A stretch of DNA of 42,713 nt from Streptomyces griseorubiginosus (GCF_017614965.1 NZ_WVUG01000039.1:1-42713), one strand, 5' to 3'; shown: positions 1-11,279, counted from the first letter of the stretch. The notes: a model not told the origin generated them from the letters alone. Translations and numbers: made by a program.

Positions 1-553
1 CGCCCCGCACCTCCCCCGGGCCGGGCGGCTCGGGCGCCAGCGCCAGACCGTGCCGTACGCCCGCGACCGAGGTGAAGGCGACGGCGTTCCCGGCGGCGCC
101 GTGCACCGACTCGGCGAGGTTGGCGAGGAAGGACTCGACGGTGCCGGAGGTGTCGGCGACCTGCTCCGCGAGCAGTTCCAGCCGCACGATCTCATGGGCC
201 TCGGCGTCGCCCGTGGACGCCATCTCGGAGGGCCCGGTGAGGTCGCCGGGCAGCCCCGTGTCGACCAGGTACGTCGTGATGCCGCTGCCCCGCAGCAGCC
301 TGCGGCCCGATTCCAGGACGCCGAGCTCCCGGCGACGGGCGAGATAACGCGCGGGGGGACAGTGCGGTTCCAGACCGAGTAAGGGAGGACACCAGCGTCG
401 TACGGCGAAACCGGTCTGGGTGTCGAAGAGGGTGGTGCCCGGGGCGGGCGGGCCCTCGGTCCGGGCCAGCTGGGTCTCGAAGGTCCCGAGACCCAGCTCC
501 GTCCTCAACACGCCGTGGCAGTACTGGTCCACCAGGGTCGGCGTTTCGATCAT
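1..553 (-). CDS. Amidohydrolase family protein (3' end outside window)
   Basis: The reading frame starts with ATG at 553 after a GGGGAG ribosome site 6 nt upstream and runs off the left edge, giving 184 N-terminal residues. The start (LVDQYCHGV, residues 7-15) and the end of the visible part (NAVAFTSVAGVRHGL) resemble the metal-dependent amidohydrolase group that includes FluG-like proteins. In that group an H-x-H metal motif follows the first strand; here the first His is Tyr11 (D9-Q-Y-C-H13), so the usual metal pair may be altered. Substrate is unknown. It is transcribed in the same direction as the next small gene and ctaB, but not tightly coupled. Family call is moderately sure; function is not. 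Confidence 0.7.
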   Translation of the reverse strand, partial: MIETPTLVDQYCHGVLRTELGLGTFETQLARTEGPPAPGTTLFDTQTGFAVRRWCPPLLGLEPHCPPARYLARRRELGVLESGRRLLRGSGITTYLVDTGLPGDLTGPSEMASTGDAEAHEIVRLELLAEQVADTSGTVESFLANLAESVHGAAGNAVAFTSVAGVRHGLALAPEPPGPGEVRG

Positions 554-631
554 CCGGACTCCCCGTGGGACGTGGTCTTACACGTCCTAACGGGTGAACC
601 GGGTGTGAGGTCGCGGCCTGAGGGGCGTCGC

Positions 632-952
632 TCAGCCGCCCACCTGGATGCCGGCCATGCGCTTCCACTCGTAGGCGCCGGTGCGCACCTTCGCCGCGAA
701 CTCGCCGTCGAAGGACTCGTGGGCGGTGATGCCGGACCGCTCGACCGCCTTGCCGGCGATCTCGTAGGTGGGGGCGACCAGGTCGCCCCAGGCGCCGTCC
801 TCGCCGACGAGGACGATGCGGGCGCCGCGTTCGCCGATGTAGGCCACCTGGCCCTCGGCACCGCCGTGCGCCTTGGAGAAGGCCTGGATCCGCTGCGCGA
901 GCTTCGCCGCCTTGCGCTCCGCCTTCGCGTCAACCTGCTGCGTGTCTGCCAT
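632..952 (-). CDS. Conserved small actinobacterial protein of unknown function
   Basis: A 106-residue protein starting MADTQQ. It has a charged, Lys/Ala-rich N-terminal helix (about residues 5-30), then a compact alpha/beta-looking part rich in Gly and Val, and ends IQVGG. No signal peptide or membrane segment is visible. The frame continues upstream without a stop and a GTG is available 6 codons earlier, but the ATG at 952 gives the most natural start; its ribosome site is weak. It lies between ctaB and the amidohydrolase in the same orientation. I do not recognise a catalytic motif. It is called as a gene because of strong codon bias and a protein-like sequence. Confidence 0.75.
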   Translation of the reverse strand: MADTQQVDAKAERKAAKLAQRIQAFSKAHGGAEGQVAYIGERGARIVLVGEDGAWGDLVAPTYEIAGKAVERSGITAHESFDGEFAAKVRTGAYEWKRMAGIQVGG

Positions 953-1036
953 GGCCAGGATGCTACCCACGAGTAGATCGACTGACGACGGATGGGGCAC
1001 GTGACCCCCGCCTCACCGGCGGCTATCGGCTGTCGG

Positions 1037-1990
1037 CTATCGGAGGAAGGGGTCCACCGCGATCGCCACGAACAGCAGCGACACATAGGTGATCGACCAG
1101 TGGAACAGGCGCATCTCCTTGAGCTTCGCGCCCGTCACCTCCGCCTTCGCACGGCTCTGCAGCGCGTGCGCCTCCCACAGCCACCAGCCGCCCGCGACCA
1201 GCGCGACCGAGGTGTAGAACCAGCCCGTGTAGCCGAGCGGGGTCAGCAGGAGGGAGACGGCGACCATGACCCAGCTGTAGATCACGATCTGCTTGGCGAC
1301 CACCTTGTTGGAGGCGATGACCGGCAGCATCGGCACGCCCACGCGCGCGTAGTCCTCCTTGACCTTCATCGACAGCGGCCAGTAGTGCGGCGGCGTCCAG
1401 AAGAAGATCACCAGGAAGAGGATGAGCGGGGCCCAGGAGAGGGAGTCGGTCACGGCCGACCAGCCGATCAGCACCGGCATACAGCCCGCGATGCCGCCCC
1501 ACACGATGTTCTGCGAGGTACGGCGCTTGAGGATCATCGTGTAGACGACGACGTAGAAGAGGAGCGCACCGAGGGAGAGCCAGGCGCTCAGCCAGTTGAC
1601 GGTGAGGCCGAAGAGCAGGGTGGAGACGACCGCCAGGGAGATGCCGAAGGCGAGGCACTCGCGCGGGCTCACCATGCCGGTGACCAGCGGACGCTGCGAG
1701 GTGCGGTCCATCAGCGCGTCGATGTCGCGGTCGATGTACATGTTGAGCGCGTTCGCGCCGCCCGCGGAGAGGTAGCCGCCGACGCAGGTGAGCAGGACCA
1801 GCTTCAGGTCCGGCACCCCCTGCTGGGCCAGGAACATCACCGGCACGGTGGTGATGAGCAGGAGCTCGATGATCCGTGGCTTGGTCAGCGCCACGAACGC
1901 CTTGACACGGGCCCCGAACGGCCGGTGACGCGGGCTCTCGCTCGCACCGAGTACACCCGCTGGACGGGATTCGACGGCCGTCACGCACAC
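1037..1990 (-). CDS. ctaB: Protoheme IX farnesyltransferase (heme O synthase)
   Basis: UbiA-family membrane prenyltransferase of 317 residues that converts heme B to heme O for cytochrome oxidase. The first prenyl-diphosphate/Mg2+ motif is visible as N-x3-D-x3-D (NMYIDRDID) about residue 85, preceded by the typical [14 protein letters not shown] start of the first membrane helix. About eight to nine hydrophobic helices follow. The protein ends in a membrane helix and a short polar tail. Start is GTG at 1990; an in-frame GTG at 1984 sits better behind the TAGGGG ribosome site and is an alternative. It is divergent from tkt across a 382-bp gap, the usual arrangement in streptomycetes. Confidence 0.96.
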   Translation of the reverse strand: MCVTAVESRPAGVLGASESPRHRPFGARVKAFVALTKPRIIELLLITTVPVMFLAQQGVPDLKLVLLTCVGGYLSAGGANALNMYIDRDIDALMDRTSQRPLVTGMVSPRECLAFGISLAVVSTLLFGLTVNWLSAWLSLGALLFYVVVYTMILKRRTSQNIVWGGIAGCMPVLIGWSAVTDSLSWAPLILFLVIFFWTPPHYWPLSMKVKEDYARVGVPMLPVIASNKVVAKQIVIYSWVMVAVSLLLTPLGYTGWFYTSVALVAGGWWLWEAHALQSRAKAEVTGAKLKEMRLFHWSITYVSLLFVAIAVDPFLR

Positions 1991-2372
1991 CCCTACAGAG
2001 ACATCCCAGCGAGCCTCACCCGTGTGAAGTGCCGGTAAAGGCTCGCGCGTACCACGCCACTGTAGACGTTGCCCATACCCCGGCCTTCGCGGGGGTGGGG
2101 TCGTGTTGGCGGAGCCCCTCCACCGGCGCCTTCCGGGGTCTCTCGGAGGCCGTACAGAAGGTCGTACGGAAGCTCGATTGAGCAGTCAGATGAGCGGCTG
2201 CGTATTCACTTGCCGAACACGCATCACCGCAGTCGGGAGGCGGATCCCCCGCGGGCCGGGCAGTCTGGAATGACTCGAAAAAACGCGCTTGTTCCGGGGG
2301 TAGGCTCGACAACGGCCGGTGGGCGTCCAGTGCACCGGCGTTCGAACATGTGGAGAGGAGCCCTGACCCAGG
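1991..2372. other. Divergent ctaB-tkt intergenic region
   Basis: A 382-bp gap between the GTG of ctaB and the GTG of tkt, which must hold promoters for both. Visible elements: a weak hairpin CCCCG/CGGGG at 2078-2094; a second hairpin CCGTAC/GTACGG at 2150-2169; a 16-bp exact repeat (2149-2164) of a stretch inside tkt (2460-2475); a TAnnnT-type -10-like TAGGCT at 2301 without a convincing -35; and GGAAT at 2266 with GTT at 2291, one base too far apart for a good SigR-type site. GGAGAGGAG at 2352-2360 is the tkt ribosome site. No additional gene was seen. Confidence 0.6.
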
Positions 2373-4460
<2,088 letters not shown>

Positions 4461-4493
4461 CGCCCGTATACGACACGTAGGAGATGTAATTCC

Positions 4494-5612
4494 ATGACAG
4501 ACGCACTCAAGCGCCTCTCCGAGGAAGGCGTCGCGATCTGGCTGGACGACCTGTCGCGCAAGCGGATCACGTCCGGCAATCTCGCCGAGCTGATCGACCA
4601 GCAGCACGTCGTGGGCGTCACCACCAACCCGACGATCTTCCAGAAGGCGATCTCCGAGGGCGACGGCTACGACCAGCAGCTGTCGGACCTCGCCGCCCGC
4701 AAGGTCACCGTCGAAGAGGCCATCCGCATGATCACCACGGCGGACGTCCGCGACGCCGCCGACATCCTGCGCCCGGTCTTCGACGCCACCGAGGGCCAGG
4801 ACGGCCGCGTGTCGATCGAGGTCGACCCGCGCCTGGCCCACAACACCAAGGCCACGGTCGCCGAGGCCAAGCAGCTCGCCTGGCTGGTCGACCGCCCCAA
4901 CACCCTCATCAAGATCCCGGCCACCCGGGCCGGCATCCCGGCGATCACCGAGGTCATCGGTCTCGGCATCAGCGTCAACGTCACGCTGATCTTCTCGCTG
5001 GAGCGCTACCGCGAGGTCATGGACGCCTACCTGGCCGGCCTGGAGAAGGCCAAGGAGCGCGGCCTGGACCTGTCGAAGATCCACTCCGTGGCGTCCTTCT
5101 TCGTCTCCCGGGTGGACACCGAGGTCGACAAGCGGCTCGACGCCCTGGGCACCGACGAGGCCAAGGCGCTGCGCGGCAAGGCCGCCGTCGCCAACGCCCG
5201 GCTCGCCTACCAGGCGTACGAGGAGGTCTTCTCCTCCGACCGCTGGAGCAGGCTGGAGAACGCGGGCGCCCGCAAGCAGCGTCCGCTGTGGGCCTCCACC
5301 GGCGTGAAGGACCCGGCGTACAAGCCGACCCTCTACGTCGACGACCTGGTGGCGCCGAACACGGTGAACACCATGCCGGAGGCCACCCTGCACGCCACCG
5401 AGGAGAGCGGCTCCATCACCGGCAACACGATCGCCGGGACGTACGAGCGGGCCCGCGCCGACCTCGACGCCGTCGAGAAGCTCGGGATCTCCTACGACGA
5501 CGTGGTGCGGCTGCTCGAGGACGAGGGCGTCGAGAAGTTCGAGGCGTCCTGGAACGACCTGCTCAAGTCGACCGAGGCGGAGCTGGAGCGCCTCGCCCCC
5601 GCGGAGGGCTGA
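4494..5612 (+). CDS. tal: Transaldolase
   Basis: Transfers a dihydroxyacetone unit between sedoheptulose-7-phosphate and glyceraldehyde-3-phosphate in the cytoplasm. It has 372 residues, the long actinobacterial form. The Schiff-base lysine is K140 in [10 protein letters not shown]; other hallmarks are GVTTNPTIF (residues 41-49) and [10 protein letters not shown] near residue 270. Start ATG at 4494 is 6-8 nt behind GTAGGAGATG. It lies 33 bp after tkt and 4 bp before the TTG start of zwf, indicating one transcript and probable translational coupling with zwf. Confidence 0.98.
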   Translation: MTDALKRLSEEGVAIWLDDLSRKRITSGNLAELIDQQHVVGVTTNPTIFQKAISEGDGYDQQLSDLAARKVTVEEAIRMITTADVRDAADILRPVFDATEGQDGRVSIEVDPRLAHNTKATVAEAKQLAWLVDRPNTLIKIPATRAGIPAITEVIGLGISVNVTLIFSLERYREVMDAYLAGLEKAKERGLDLSKIHSVASFFVSRVDTEVDKRLDALGTDEAKALRGKAAVANARLAYQAYEEVFSSDRWSRLENAGARKQRPLWASTGVKDPAYKPTLYVDDLVAPNTVNTMPEATLHATEESGSITGNTIAGTYERARADLDAVEKLGISYDDVVRLLEDEGVEKFEASWNDLLKSTEAELERLAPAEG

Positions 5613-5616
5613 AACC

Positions 5617-7155
5617 TTGGCCCCTATTTCCGGTTCCGGAGCGAACCCGCTTCGTGACCCCGCCGACCGACGGCTCCCGCGTATCGCGGGGCCGTCGGGC
5701 CTGGTCATCTTCGGCGTCACCGGCGACCTCTCCCGCAAGAAGCTGATGCCCGCCGTGTACGACCTCGCCAACCGGGGTCTGCTGCCGCCGGGTTTCTCGC
5801 TGGTGGGCTTCGCCCGCCGCGAATGGCAGAACGAGGACTTCGCCCAGGAGGTCCACGACGCCGTCAAGGAGCACGCCCGCACGCCGTTCCGTGAGGAGGT
5901 CTGGCAGCAGCTCATCCAGGGGATGCGCTTCGTCCAGGGCACCTTCGACGACGACGAGGCCTTCGAGCGGCTGCGCGGCACCATCGAGGAGCTGGACAAG
6001 GCCCAGGGCACGGGCGGCAACTTCGCCTTCTACCTGTCGGTGCCGCCGCGCTCCTTCCCCGTGGTCATCCAGCAGCTGAAGAAGCACGGGCTGGCGGACC
6101 AGACCGGCGGCTCCTGGCGCCGCGCGGTCATCGAGAAGCCCTTCGGCCACGACCTGAAGTCGGCCGAGGAGCTCAACAAGGTCGTCCACGAGGTCTTCGC
6201 CCCGGACCAGGTCTTCCGCATCGACCACTACCTGGGCAAGGAGACCGTCCAGAACATCCTGGCGCTGCGCTTCGCCAACACGATGTTCGAGCCGATCTGG
6301 AACCGGTCCTTCGTGGACCATGTGCAGATCACCATGGCCGAGGACATCGGCATCGGCGGCCGCGCCGGCTACTACGACGGCATCGGCGCCGCCCGTGACG
6401 TCATCCAGAACCACCTCCTGCAGCTGATGGCCCTGACGGCCATGGAGGAGCCCGCCTCCTTCGACGCGGACGCGCTGGCCGCGGAGAAGACCAAGGTGCT
6501 CGGGGCCGTCCGGCTGCCGAGGGACCTGGGCCGGGACACCGTGCGCGGTCAGTACGCGGCGGGCTGGCAGGGCGGCGAGAAGGCGGTCGGGTACCTCCAG
6601 GAGGAGGGCATCGACCCCAACTCCAAGACCGACACCTACGCGGCGATCAAGCTGGAGGTGGACAACCGCCGCTGGGCGGGCGTCCCGTTCTACCTGCGCA
6701 CCGGCAAGCGGCTGGGCCGGCGCGTCACCGAGATCGCGGTCGTCTTCCAGCGGGCCCCGCACTCCCCCTTCGACCACACGGCGACGGAGGAGCTGGGCAA
6801 GAACGCGATCGTCATCCGCGTCCAGCCGGACGAGGGCGTGACGGTCCGCTTCGGCTCCAAGGTGCCCGGCACGTCGATGGAGATCCGGGACGTGTCGATG
6901 GACTTCGCCTACGGCGAGTCCTTCACCGAGTCCTCCCCCGAGGCGTACGAGCGGCTGATCCTGGACGTCCTGCTGGGCGACTCGAACCTCTTCCCGCGCA
7001 CCGAGGAGGTCGAGCTGTCCTGGAAGATCCTCGACCCGATCGAGCAGTACTGGGACGCCAACGGCAAGCCCGCCCAGTACCCGTCCGGTACCTGGGGGCC
7101 CGTCGAGGCGGACGAAATGCTCGCACGAGAGGGACGGAGCTGGCGCCGGCCATGA
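5617..7155 (+). CDS. zwf: Glucose-6-phosphate 1-dehydrogenase
   Basis: First enzyme of the oxidative pentose phosphate pathway; it oxidises glucose-6-phosphate to 6-phosphogluconolactone and makes NADPH. The N-terminal Rossmann motif GVTGDLSRKK (about residues 33-42) and the catalytic signature RIDHYLGKE (about residue 205) are present; 512 residues is typical. The start is a rare TTG at 5617, chosen because GGAGGG lies 8 nt upstream inside the end of tal and because the gene begins 4 bp after the tal stop. Its stop overlaps the opcA start (ATGA), fitting a stoichiometric complex with OpcA. Confidence 0.97.
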   Translation: MAPISGSGANPLRDPADRRLPRIAGPSGLVIFGVTGDLSRKKLMPAVYDLANRGLLPPGFSLVGFARREWQNEDFAQEVHDAVKEHARTPFREEVWQQLIQGMRFVQGTFDDDEAFERLRGTIEELDKAQGTGGNFAFYLSVPPRSFPVVIQQLKKHGLADQTGGSWRRAVIEKPFGHDLKSAEELNKVVHEVFAPDQVFRIDHYLGKETVQNILALRFANTMFEPIWNRSFVDHVQITMAEDIGIGGRAGYYDGIGAARDVIQNHLLQLMALTAMEEPASFDADALAAEKTKVLGAVRLPRDLGRDTVRGQYAAGWQGGEKAVGYLQEEGIDPNSKTDTYAAIKLEVDNRRWAGVPFYLRTGKRLGRRVTEIAVVFQRAPHSPFDHTATEELGKNAIVIRVQPDEGVTVRFGSKVPGTSMEIRDVSMDFAYGESFTESSPEAYERLILDVLLGDSNLFPRTEEVELSWKILDPIEQYWDANGKPAQYPSGTWGPVEADEMLAREGRSWRRP

Positions 7156-8261
7156 AGATAGACCTCACGGACACCACGGCCAGCAAGATCAACAAGGCGC
7201 TGGTGCAGGGCCGGCGGGCCATCGGCACGCCGGCCGTCGGCATGGTGCTCACGCTGGTCATCGTGACGGACGAGGAGAACGCGTACGACGCCCTGAAGGC
7301 GGCGAACGACGCCTCGCGCGAGCACCCCTCGCGCACGCTCGTCGTCATCAAGCGGGTCTCCCGCTCGCCCCGCGACCGCACGTCGTCCCGCCTGGACGCG
7401 GAGGTCCGGGTGGGCGCGGACGCGGGAACGGGCGAGACGGTGGTGCTGCGTCTGTACGGCGAGATCGTGGACCACGCGCAGTCGGTCGTCCTGCCGCTGC
7501 TGCTGCCGGACGCGCCCGTCGTCGTCTGGTGGCCGGTCAACGCCCCGCTCGACCCTGCGAACGACCCGCTGGGCGCCCTCGCCCAGCGCCGGGTCACGGA
7601 CACCTACGCCGCCGAGCAGCCGGTGCGGGAGCTCACCGCCCGCGCCGACACCTACACCCCCGGCGACACCGACCTCTCCTGGACCCGCATCACCCCCTGG
7701 CGTTCGATGCTGGCGGCCGCTCTCGACCAGGTCACCTGCCAGGTGGAGGCCGTCGAGGTGGAGGGCGAGGAGTTCAACCCGAGCTGCGAGCTGCTGGCGA
7801 TGTGGCTGGCGGACCGGCTTGACGTGCCGGTGAAGCGGTCGCTGTCGTCGGGCCCCGGTCTGACGGCGGTCCGGATGCACACGGACTGCGGCCCGATCAC
7901 CCTGGACCGCGCGGACGGTTCCCTGGCGACCCTCTCCATCGAGGGCCAGCCGGCCCGCGCGGTGGCGCTGAAGCGGCGTGACACGGCCGAGCTGATCGCG
8001 GAGGAGCTGCGGCGGCTGGACCCGGACGACACGTACGCCTCGGCGCTGCGGTTCGGCGTGGAGAAGCTGAACGACGGCGCCTCCTTTCGGGAAGGCGCTC
8101 CCAAAGGAGCACCGGTCGCCGGAGGGGACGCCGCCGGAGGGCCGGCCGACGACCCCGTCGCCGTCGAAACGCCTGTCGAGGACGCTGCGAAAGCTCCCGC
8201 GAAGGAAGCGGCGGCGCGGGAACCGGTGAAGCAGGAGTCCAAGAAGGCGGCGGCGAAGTGA
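7152..8261 (+). CDS. opcA: G6PDH assembly protein OpcA
   Basis: OpcA is the actinobacterial/cyanobacterial factor needed for assembly or redox control of glucose-6-phosphate dehydrogenase. The 369-residue protein begins MKIDLTDTT and carries the conserved core (LLPDAPVVVWWP, SWTRITPWRSMLA). The last roughly 55 residues are a low-complexity Ala/Lys/Glu/Pro tail that looks disordered. The DNA at the start of that tail (8081-8109) is an imperfect palindrome, described separately. ATGA overlap with zwf and GTGA overlap with pgl show coupled translation. Confidence 0.95.
   Translation: MKIDLTDTTASKINKALVQGRRAIGTPAVGMVLTLVIVTDEENAYDALKAANDASREHPSRTLVVIKRVSRSPRDRTSSRLDAEVRVGADAGTGETVVLRLYGEIVDHAQSVVLPLLLPDAPVVVWWPVNAPLDPANDPLGALAQRRVTDTYAAEQPVRELTARADTYTPGDTDLSWTRITPWRSMLAAALDQVTCQVEAVEVEGEEFNPSCELLAMWLADRLDVPVKRSLSSGPGLTAVRMHTDCGPITLDRADGSLATLSIEGQPARAVALKRRDTAELIAEELRRLDPDDTYASALRFGVEKLNDGASFREGAPKGAPVAGGDAAGGPADDPVAVETPVEDAAKAPAKEAAAREPVKQESKKAAAK
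8081..8109 (+). repeat. Palindromic hairpin inside opcA
   Basis: CTCCTTT (8081-8087), one bulged C, GGGA (8089-8092), a 6-nt loop, TCCC (8099-8102) and AAAGGAG (8103-8109) form an 11-bp stem inside the reading frame. It sits exactly where the conserved OpcA core gives way to the low-complexity tail. Confidence 0.6.
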
Positions 8262-9040
8262 GCACTCCGCAGCTGGTCGTGCACCGCGACAAGGAACTGA
8301 TGGCGCAGGCCGCGGCGGCCCGTCTCATCACGAAGATCGTGGACGCGCAGGCCTCCCGGGGCTTCGCGTCCGTGGTCCTCACGGGCGGCCGCAACGGCAA
8401 CGGCCTGCTGGCGGCCCTGGCCGCGGCTCCGGCCCGGGACGCGATCGACTGGGGCCGGCTGGACCTGTGGTGGGGAGACGAGCGCTTCCTGCCCGAGGGC
8501 GACCCGGAGCGCAACGTCACCCAGGCCCGCGAGGCCCTGCTCGACGCCGTCCCGCTGGACCCGAAGCGCGTGCACGCCATGCCCGCGTCGGACGGTCCGT
8601 ACGGAGCGGACGTGGAGGCGGCGGCGGAGGGGTACGCCGAGGAACTCGCGCGTGCGGCCGGCCCGGAGAACCATGGGTCGGTCCCCACCTTCGACGTCCT
8701 GATGCTGGGCGTCGGCCCCGACACCCATGTGGCGTCGCTCTTCCCGGAGCTGCCCGCGGTCCGGGAGACGGAGCGCACGGTGGTCGGTGTCCACGGCGCC
8801 CCGAAGCCGCCGCCGACCCGGGTCACGCTGACCCTCCCCGCCATCCGCGCGGCCGCCGAGGTGTGGCTGCTGGCGGCGGGCGAGGACAAGGCGGAGGCGG
8901 CGGCGATCGCCCTCTCCGGCGCGGGCGAGATCCAGGCCCCGGCGGCGGGCGCCCAGGGCCGCCGGCGCACCCTGTGGCTGCTGGACGCGGCGGCGGCCTC
9001 CCAGCTGCCCCGCTCCCTGTATCCACCGGCCTCGCCGTGA
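8258..9040 (+). CDS. pgl: 6-phosphogluconolactonase
   Basis: Hydrolyses 6-phosphogluconolactone made by Zwf. It has 260 residues of the DevB/Pgl type. Landmarks are the LTGGRNG loop near residue 42, WWGDERFLP near residue 70 (the conserved W-x-D-E-R), and LMLGVGPDTHVASLFP near residue 148, the GxGxDGHxASLFP motif of the family with a Pro replacing Gly before Asp. The GTG start at 8258 overlaps the opcA stop (GTGA). It is the last gene of the operon and is followed by a strong hairpin. Confidence 0.95.
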   Translation: MSTPQLVVHRDKELMAQAAAARLITKIVDAQASRGFASVVLTGGRNGNGLLAALAAAPARDAIDWGRLDLWWGDERFLPEGDPERNVTQAREALLDAVPLDPKRVHAMPASDGPYGADVEAAAEGYAEELARAAGPENHGSVPTFDVLMLGVGPDTHVASLFPELPAVRETERTVVGVHGAPKPPPTRVTLTLPAIRAAAEVWLLAAGEDKAEAAAIALSGAGEIQAPAAGAQGRRRTLWLLDAAAASQLPRSLYPPASP

Positions 9041-9046
9041 GCGTGC

Positions 9047-9075
9047 GGTGGGGGTTCCCTTCGGGAGCCCCCACC
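9047..9075. terminator. Bidirectional terminator between pgl and permease gene
   Basis: A 13-bp stem (GGTGGGGGTTCCC with its complement, one T-G wobble) and a TTC loop. It begins 6 bp after the pgl stop and ends 3 bp before the stop of the convergent permease gene, so it can end both transcripts. There is no U-tract, as is common in streptomycetes. Confidence 0.85.
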
Positions 9076-9078
9076 GTC

Positions 9079-9918
9079 TCATTTCACCGACCCGGCCATC
9101 ACGCCCTGCACGAAGTGCCGCTGGAAGGCGAAGAACACCACCAGCGGGACCACCAGGGACACGAACGCGCCCGGTGCCAGGACGTCGATGTTGCTTCCGA
9201 ACTGGCGTATCTGGGACTGGAGTTCCACGGTCAGCGGCTGTGACGAGGGGTCCGCGAACAGCAGGGCGACCAGCATGTCGTTCCACACCCACAGGAACTG
9301 GAAGATGGCCAGCGAGGCGATCGCGGGGCGCCCCACGGGCAGCACCAGCCGGGTGAAGATACGCCATTCGCTGCCGCCGTCCATCCGTGCCGCCTCCAGC
9401 ATCTCCTTCGGCATCTCGGCGAAGTAGTTGCGCAGGAGGAAGACGGCGAAGGGCAGCCCGTACGCCACGTGGAAGAGGACGACACCGGGGATGGTGCCGA
9501 ACAGGCCCAGTTCTCCGAAGAGTTTGGCGACGGGCAGCAGTCCGATCTGCACCGGCACCACCAACAGGGCCACCACGAGCAGGAAGACGGCCTCGCGTCC
9601 GGGGAAGTCCAGCCAGGCGAAGGCGTATCCGGCCAGCGCGGCGAGAACGACGACCAGGGTCGTCGCAGGCACCGAGATCAGCACCGTGTTCCAGAAGGCC
9701 TGTGTGATGCCCGCGTTCTTCAGCAGCGCCGCGTAGTTGTCGAAGGACAGCTGGCCGGGGCTGGTGAACGCGGTCCACCAGCCGCTGCTCGCGGAGTCCT
9801 CGGACGTCCTCAGCGAGGACATGAACAGTCCCGCGAGCGGTGTCAGCCACACCAGGCCGATCAGGACGAGGAAGGCCTGCACCAGACCACTGCTCAGGCC
9901 CCGTCGTATCGCCTTCAT
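9079..9918 (-). CDS. Sugar ABC transporter permease, MalG/AglG-like
   Basis: Inner-membrane permease of the carbohydrate uptake (CUT1) type, 279 residues and six predicted helices. The cytoplasmic EAA loop that docks the ATPase reads EMLEAARMDGGSEWRIFTRLVLP. The sequence FQFLWVWNDMLVALLF is typical of AglG proteins. Start ATG at 9918 overlaps the stop of the upstream permease (ATGA). No ATPase gene is present in the cluster; streptomycete CUT1 systems normally share the MsiK ATPase, so this is expected rather than a defect. Alpha-glucosides are the likely substrate from the adjacent GH13 enzyme. Confidence 0.92.
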   Translation of the reverse strand: MKAIRRGLSSGLVQAFLVLIGLVWLTPLAGLFMSSLRTSEDSASSGWWTAFTSPGQLSFDNYAALLKNAGITQAFWNTVLISVPATTLVVVLAALAGYAFAWLDFPGREAVFLLVVALLVVPVQIGLLPVAKLFGELGLFGTIPGVVLFHVAYGLPFAVFLLRNYFAEMPKEMLEAARMDGGSEWRIFTRLVLPVGRPAIASLAIFQFLWVWNDMLVALLFADPSSQPLTVELQSQIRQFGSNIDVLAPGAFVSLVVPLVVFFAFQRHFVQGVMAGSVK

Positions 9919-11273
9919 CGCTGACTCCCTCGGAAACGGCGGACGTTGAAGACCATGGCGGGGACGACCAGCAGGAGGAGCAGGACGCCCAGCGCGCTGC
10001 CCAGGCCCTGGTTGTTGCCGCCGCCGAAGGACACCAGCCACATCTGTGTGGCGAGCACGGTCGCGTCCTCCTGCACGTCCCCGGGCGCGATGATGTAGAC
10101 GAGGTCGAAGACCTTCATCACGTTGATCAGGAGCGTCACGAAGACCACGGTCAGCACGGGGGCGAGGAGCGGGACCGTGATGCGGCGGAAGATCTGCCAC
10201 TCGTTGGCCCCGTCCATCCGCGCCGCCTCCAGCGCGTCCCGGGGAAGGGTGGAGAGCCCCGCCCCGATCAGCACCATCGCGAATCCGGTCCAGATCCACA
10301 CGTACGCCCCGATGATCGCCGGCGTGACGAGCGCGGGGCCGAGCCAGGAGACGCCCTGGTAGGGCTGCGCGAAGTTCGAGGCCGGCAACTTCACCGTGTA
10401 CGAGCCCGGCTCGAGCCCGGTGAAGCGGAAGGAGCCGTCCGCCGCGGTCGTAGCGTCGGCGACCGTCCTGCCGTCCCGCACCGCCTCGACCCGCATCTCG
10501 GGCAGCCCGCTCTCCCGCCGGTCGACCTTCCCCTGCACTCCTCCTCCGCCGGGCGTGAAGTCCAGGTAGACGACCCCGCGCACCTCGTCGGCCGCCGCCT
10601 TGCGCTGTGCGGCCGGGTAGGCGGGCCGGGCCCCCTCGGGCAGGTCCTTCGGCGCGACACCGACCAGCCCCAGGGACACCGAACCACCCGGCTGGACACC
10701 GGCGTCGGTGCGGTACGAGCCGTCCCCTTCCTTCGCCAGACCGAACCCGGTGCGGGCCCGCGCGGTCGGGTACTGCGACGTGCCCTTGAAGGCGTCGTGC
10801 ACCCCGACCACGGCCGCGTTCAGCACGCCCTTGTGCGGGTCCTCGTCGTAGGCGAGCCGGAAGATGATCCCGGCCGCCAGGAAGGACACCGCCATCGGCA
10901 TGAACAGCAGCAGCTTGAAGGCCGTCGCCCAGCGCACCTTCTCCACCAGCACGGCGAGGATCAGACCGAGGCCGGTCAGCAGCGCCGGCGCGACCACGAC
11001 CCAGATCGCCGTGTTGCGGATGGCCTTGAGGGTCGCCGGGTCGCGGAACATCTCGGTGTAGTTGTCACCGCCCACGAAACGGGTGCCGGACGCGTCGAAG
11101 AAACTGCGGCCGATCGAGAACAGCACCGGGTAGACCACCAGCGCGCCCAGCAGGAGCAGCGCCGGGAAGACGAACAGCAGGGCGACGATCCGGGCCCGCC
11201 GCCGGGAGCGCCGGGCGCGCTCGACGAGCCCTGTTCCGGGCGGACTTGTCTCTTTCACCAAGGTCGCTGTCAT
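9915..11273 (-). CDS. Sugar ABC permease (MalF/AglF-like) with inserted Ig-like domain
   Basis: CUT1 permease of 452 residues, about 110-150 longer than usual. Helices lie near residues 29-55, 88-112 and 120-141; then residues about 145-300 form a soluble insertion before helices resume at about 310. The EAA loop is DALEAARMDGANEWQIFRRI (about residues 346-365). Within the insertion, residues about 247-296 (GKV...VEAVRDGRTVADATTAADGSFRFTGLEPGSYTV) look like a carboxypeptidase-regulatory/SpaA-type beta-sandwich. From topology the insertion should be outside the membrane, where MalF of E. coli has its P2 loop. The start is 6 bp after the binding-protein stop. Confidence 0.92.
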   Translation of the reverse strand: MTATLVKETSPPGTGLVERARRSRRRARIVALLFVFPALLLLGALVVYPVLFSIGRSFFDASGTRFVGGDNYTEMFRDPATLKAIRNTAIWVVVAPALLTGLGLILAVLVEKVRWATAFKLLLFMPMAVSFLAAGIIFRLAYDEDPHKGVLNAAVVGVHDAFKGTSQYPTARARTGFGLAKEGDGSYRTDAGVQPGGSVSLGLVGVAPKDLPEGARPAYPAAQRKAAADEVRGVVYLDFTPGGGGVQGKVDRRESGLPEMRVEAVRDGRTVADATTAADGSFRFTGLEPGSYTVKLPASNFAQPYQGVSWLGPALVTPAIIGAYVWIWTGFAMVLIGAGLSTLPRDALEAARMDGANEWQIFRRITVPLLAPVLTVVFVTLLINVMKVFDLVYIIAPGDVQEDATVLATQMWLVSFGGGNNQGLGSALGVLLLLLVVPAMVFNVRRFRGSQR

Positions 11274-11279
11274 CGCGCG

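Noticed and set aside
2266..2293. SigR-type promoter (GGAAT...GTT) upstream of tkt
   Set aside because: The spacing is 20 bp; the usual spacing is 18-19 bp, and the flanking bases give no added support.
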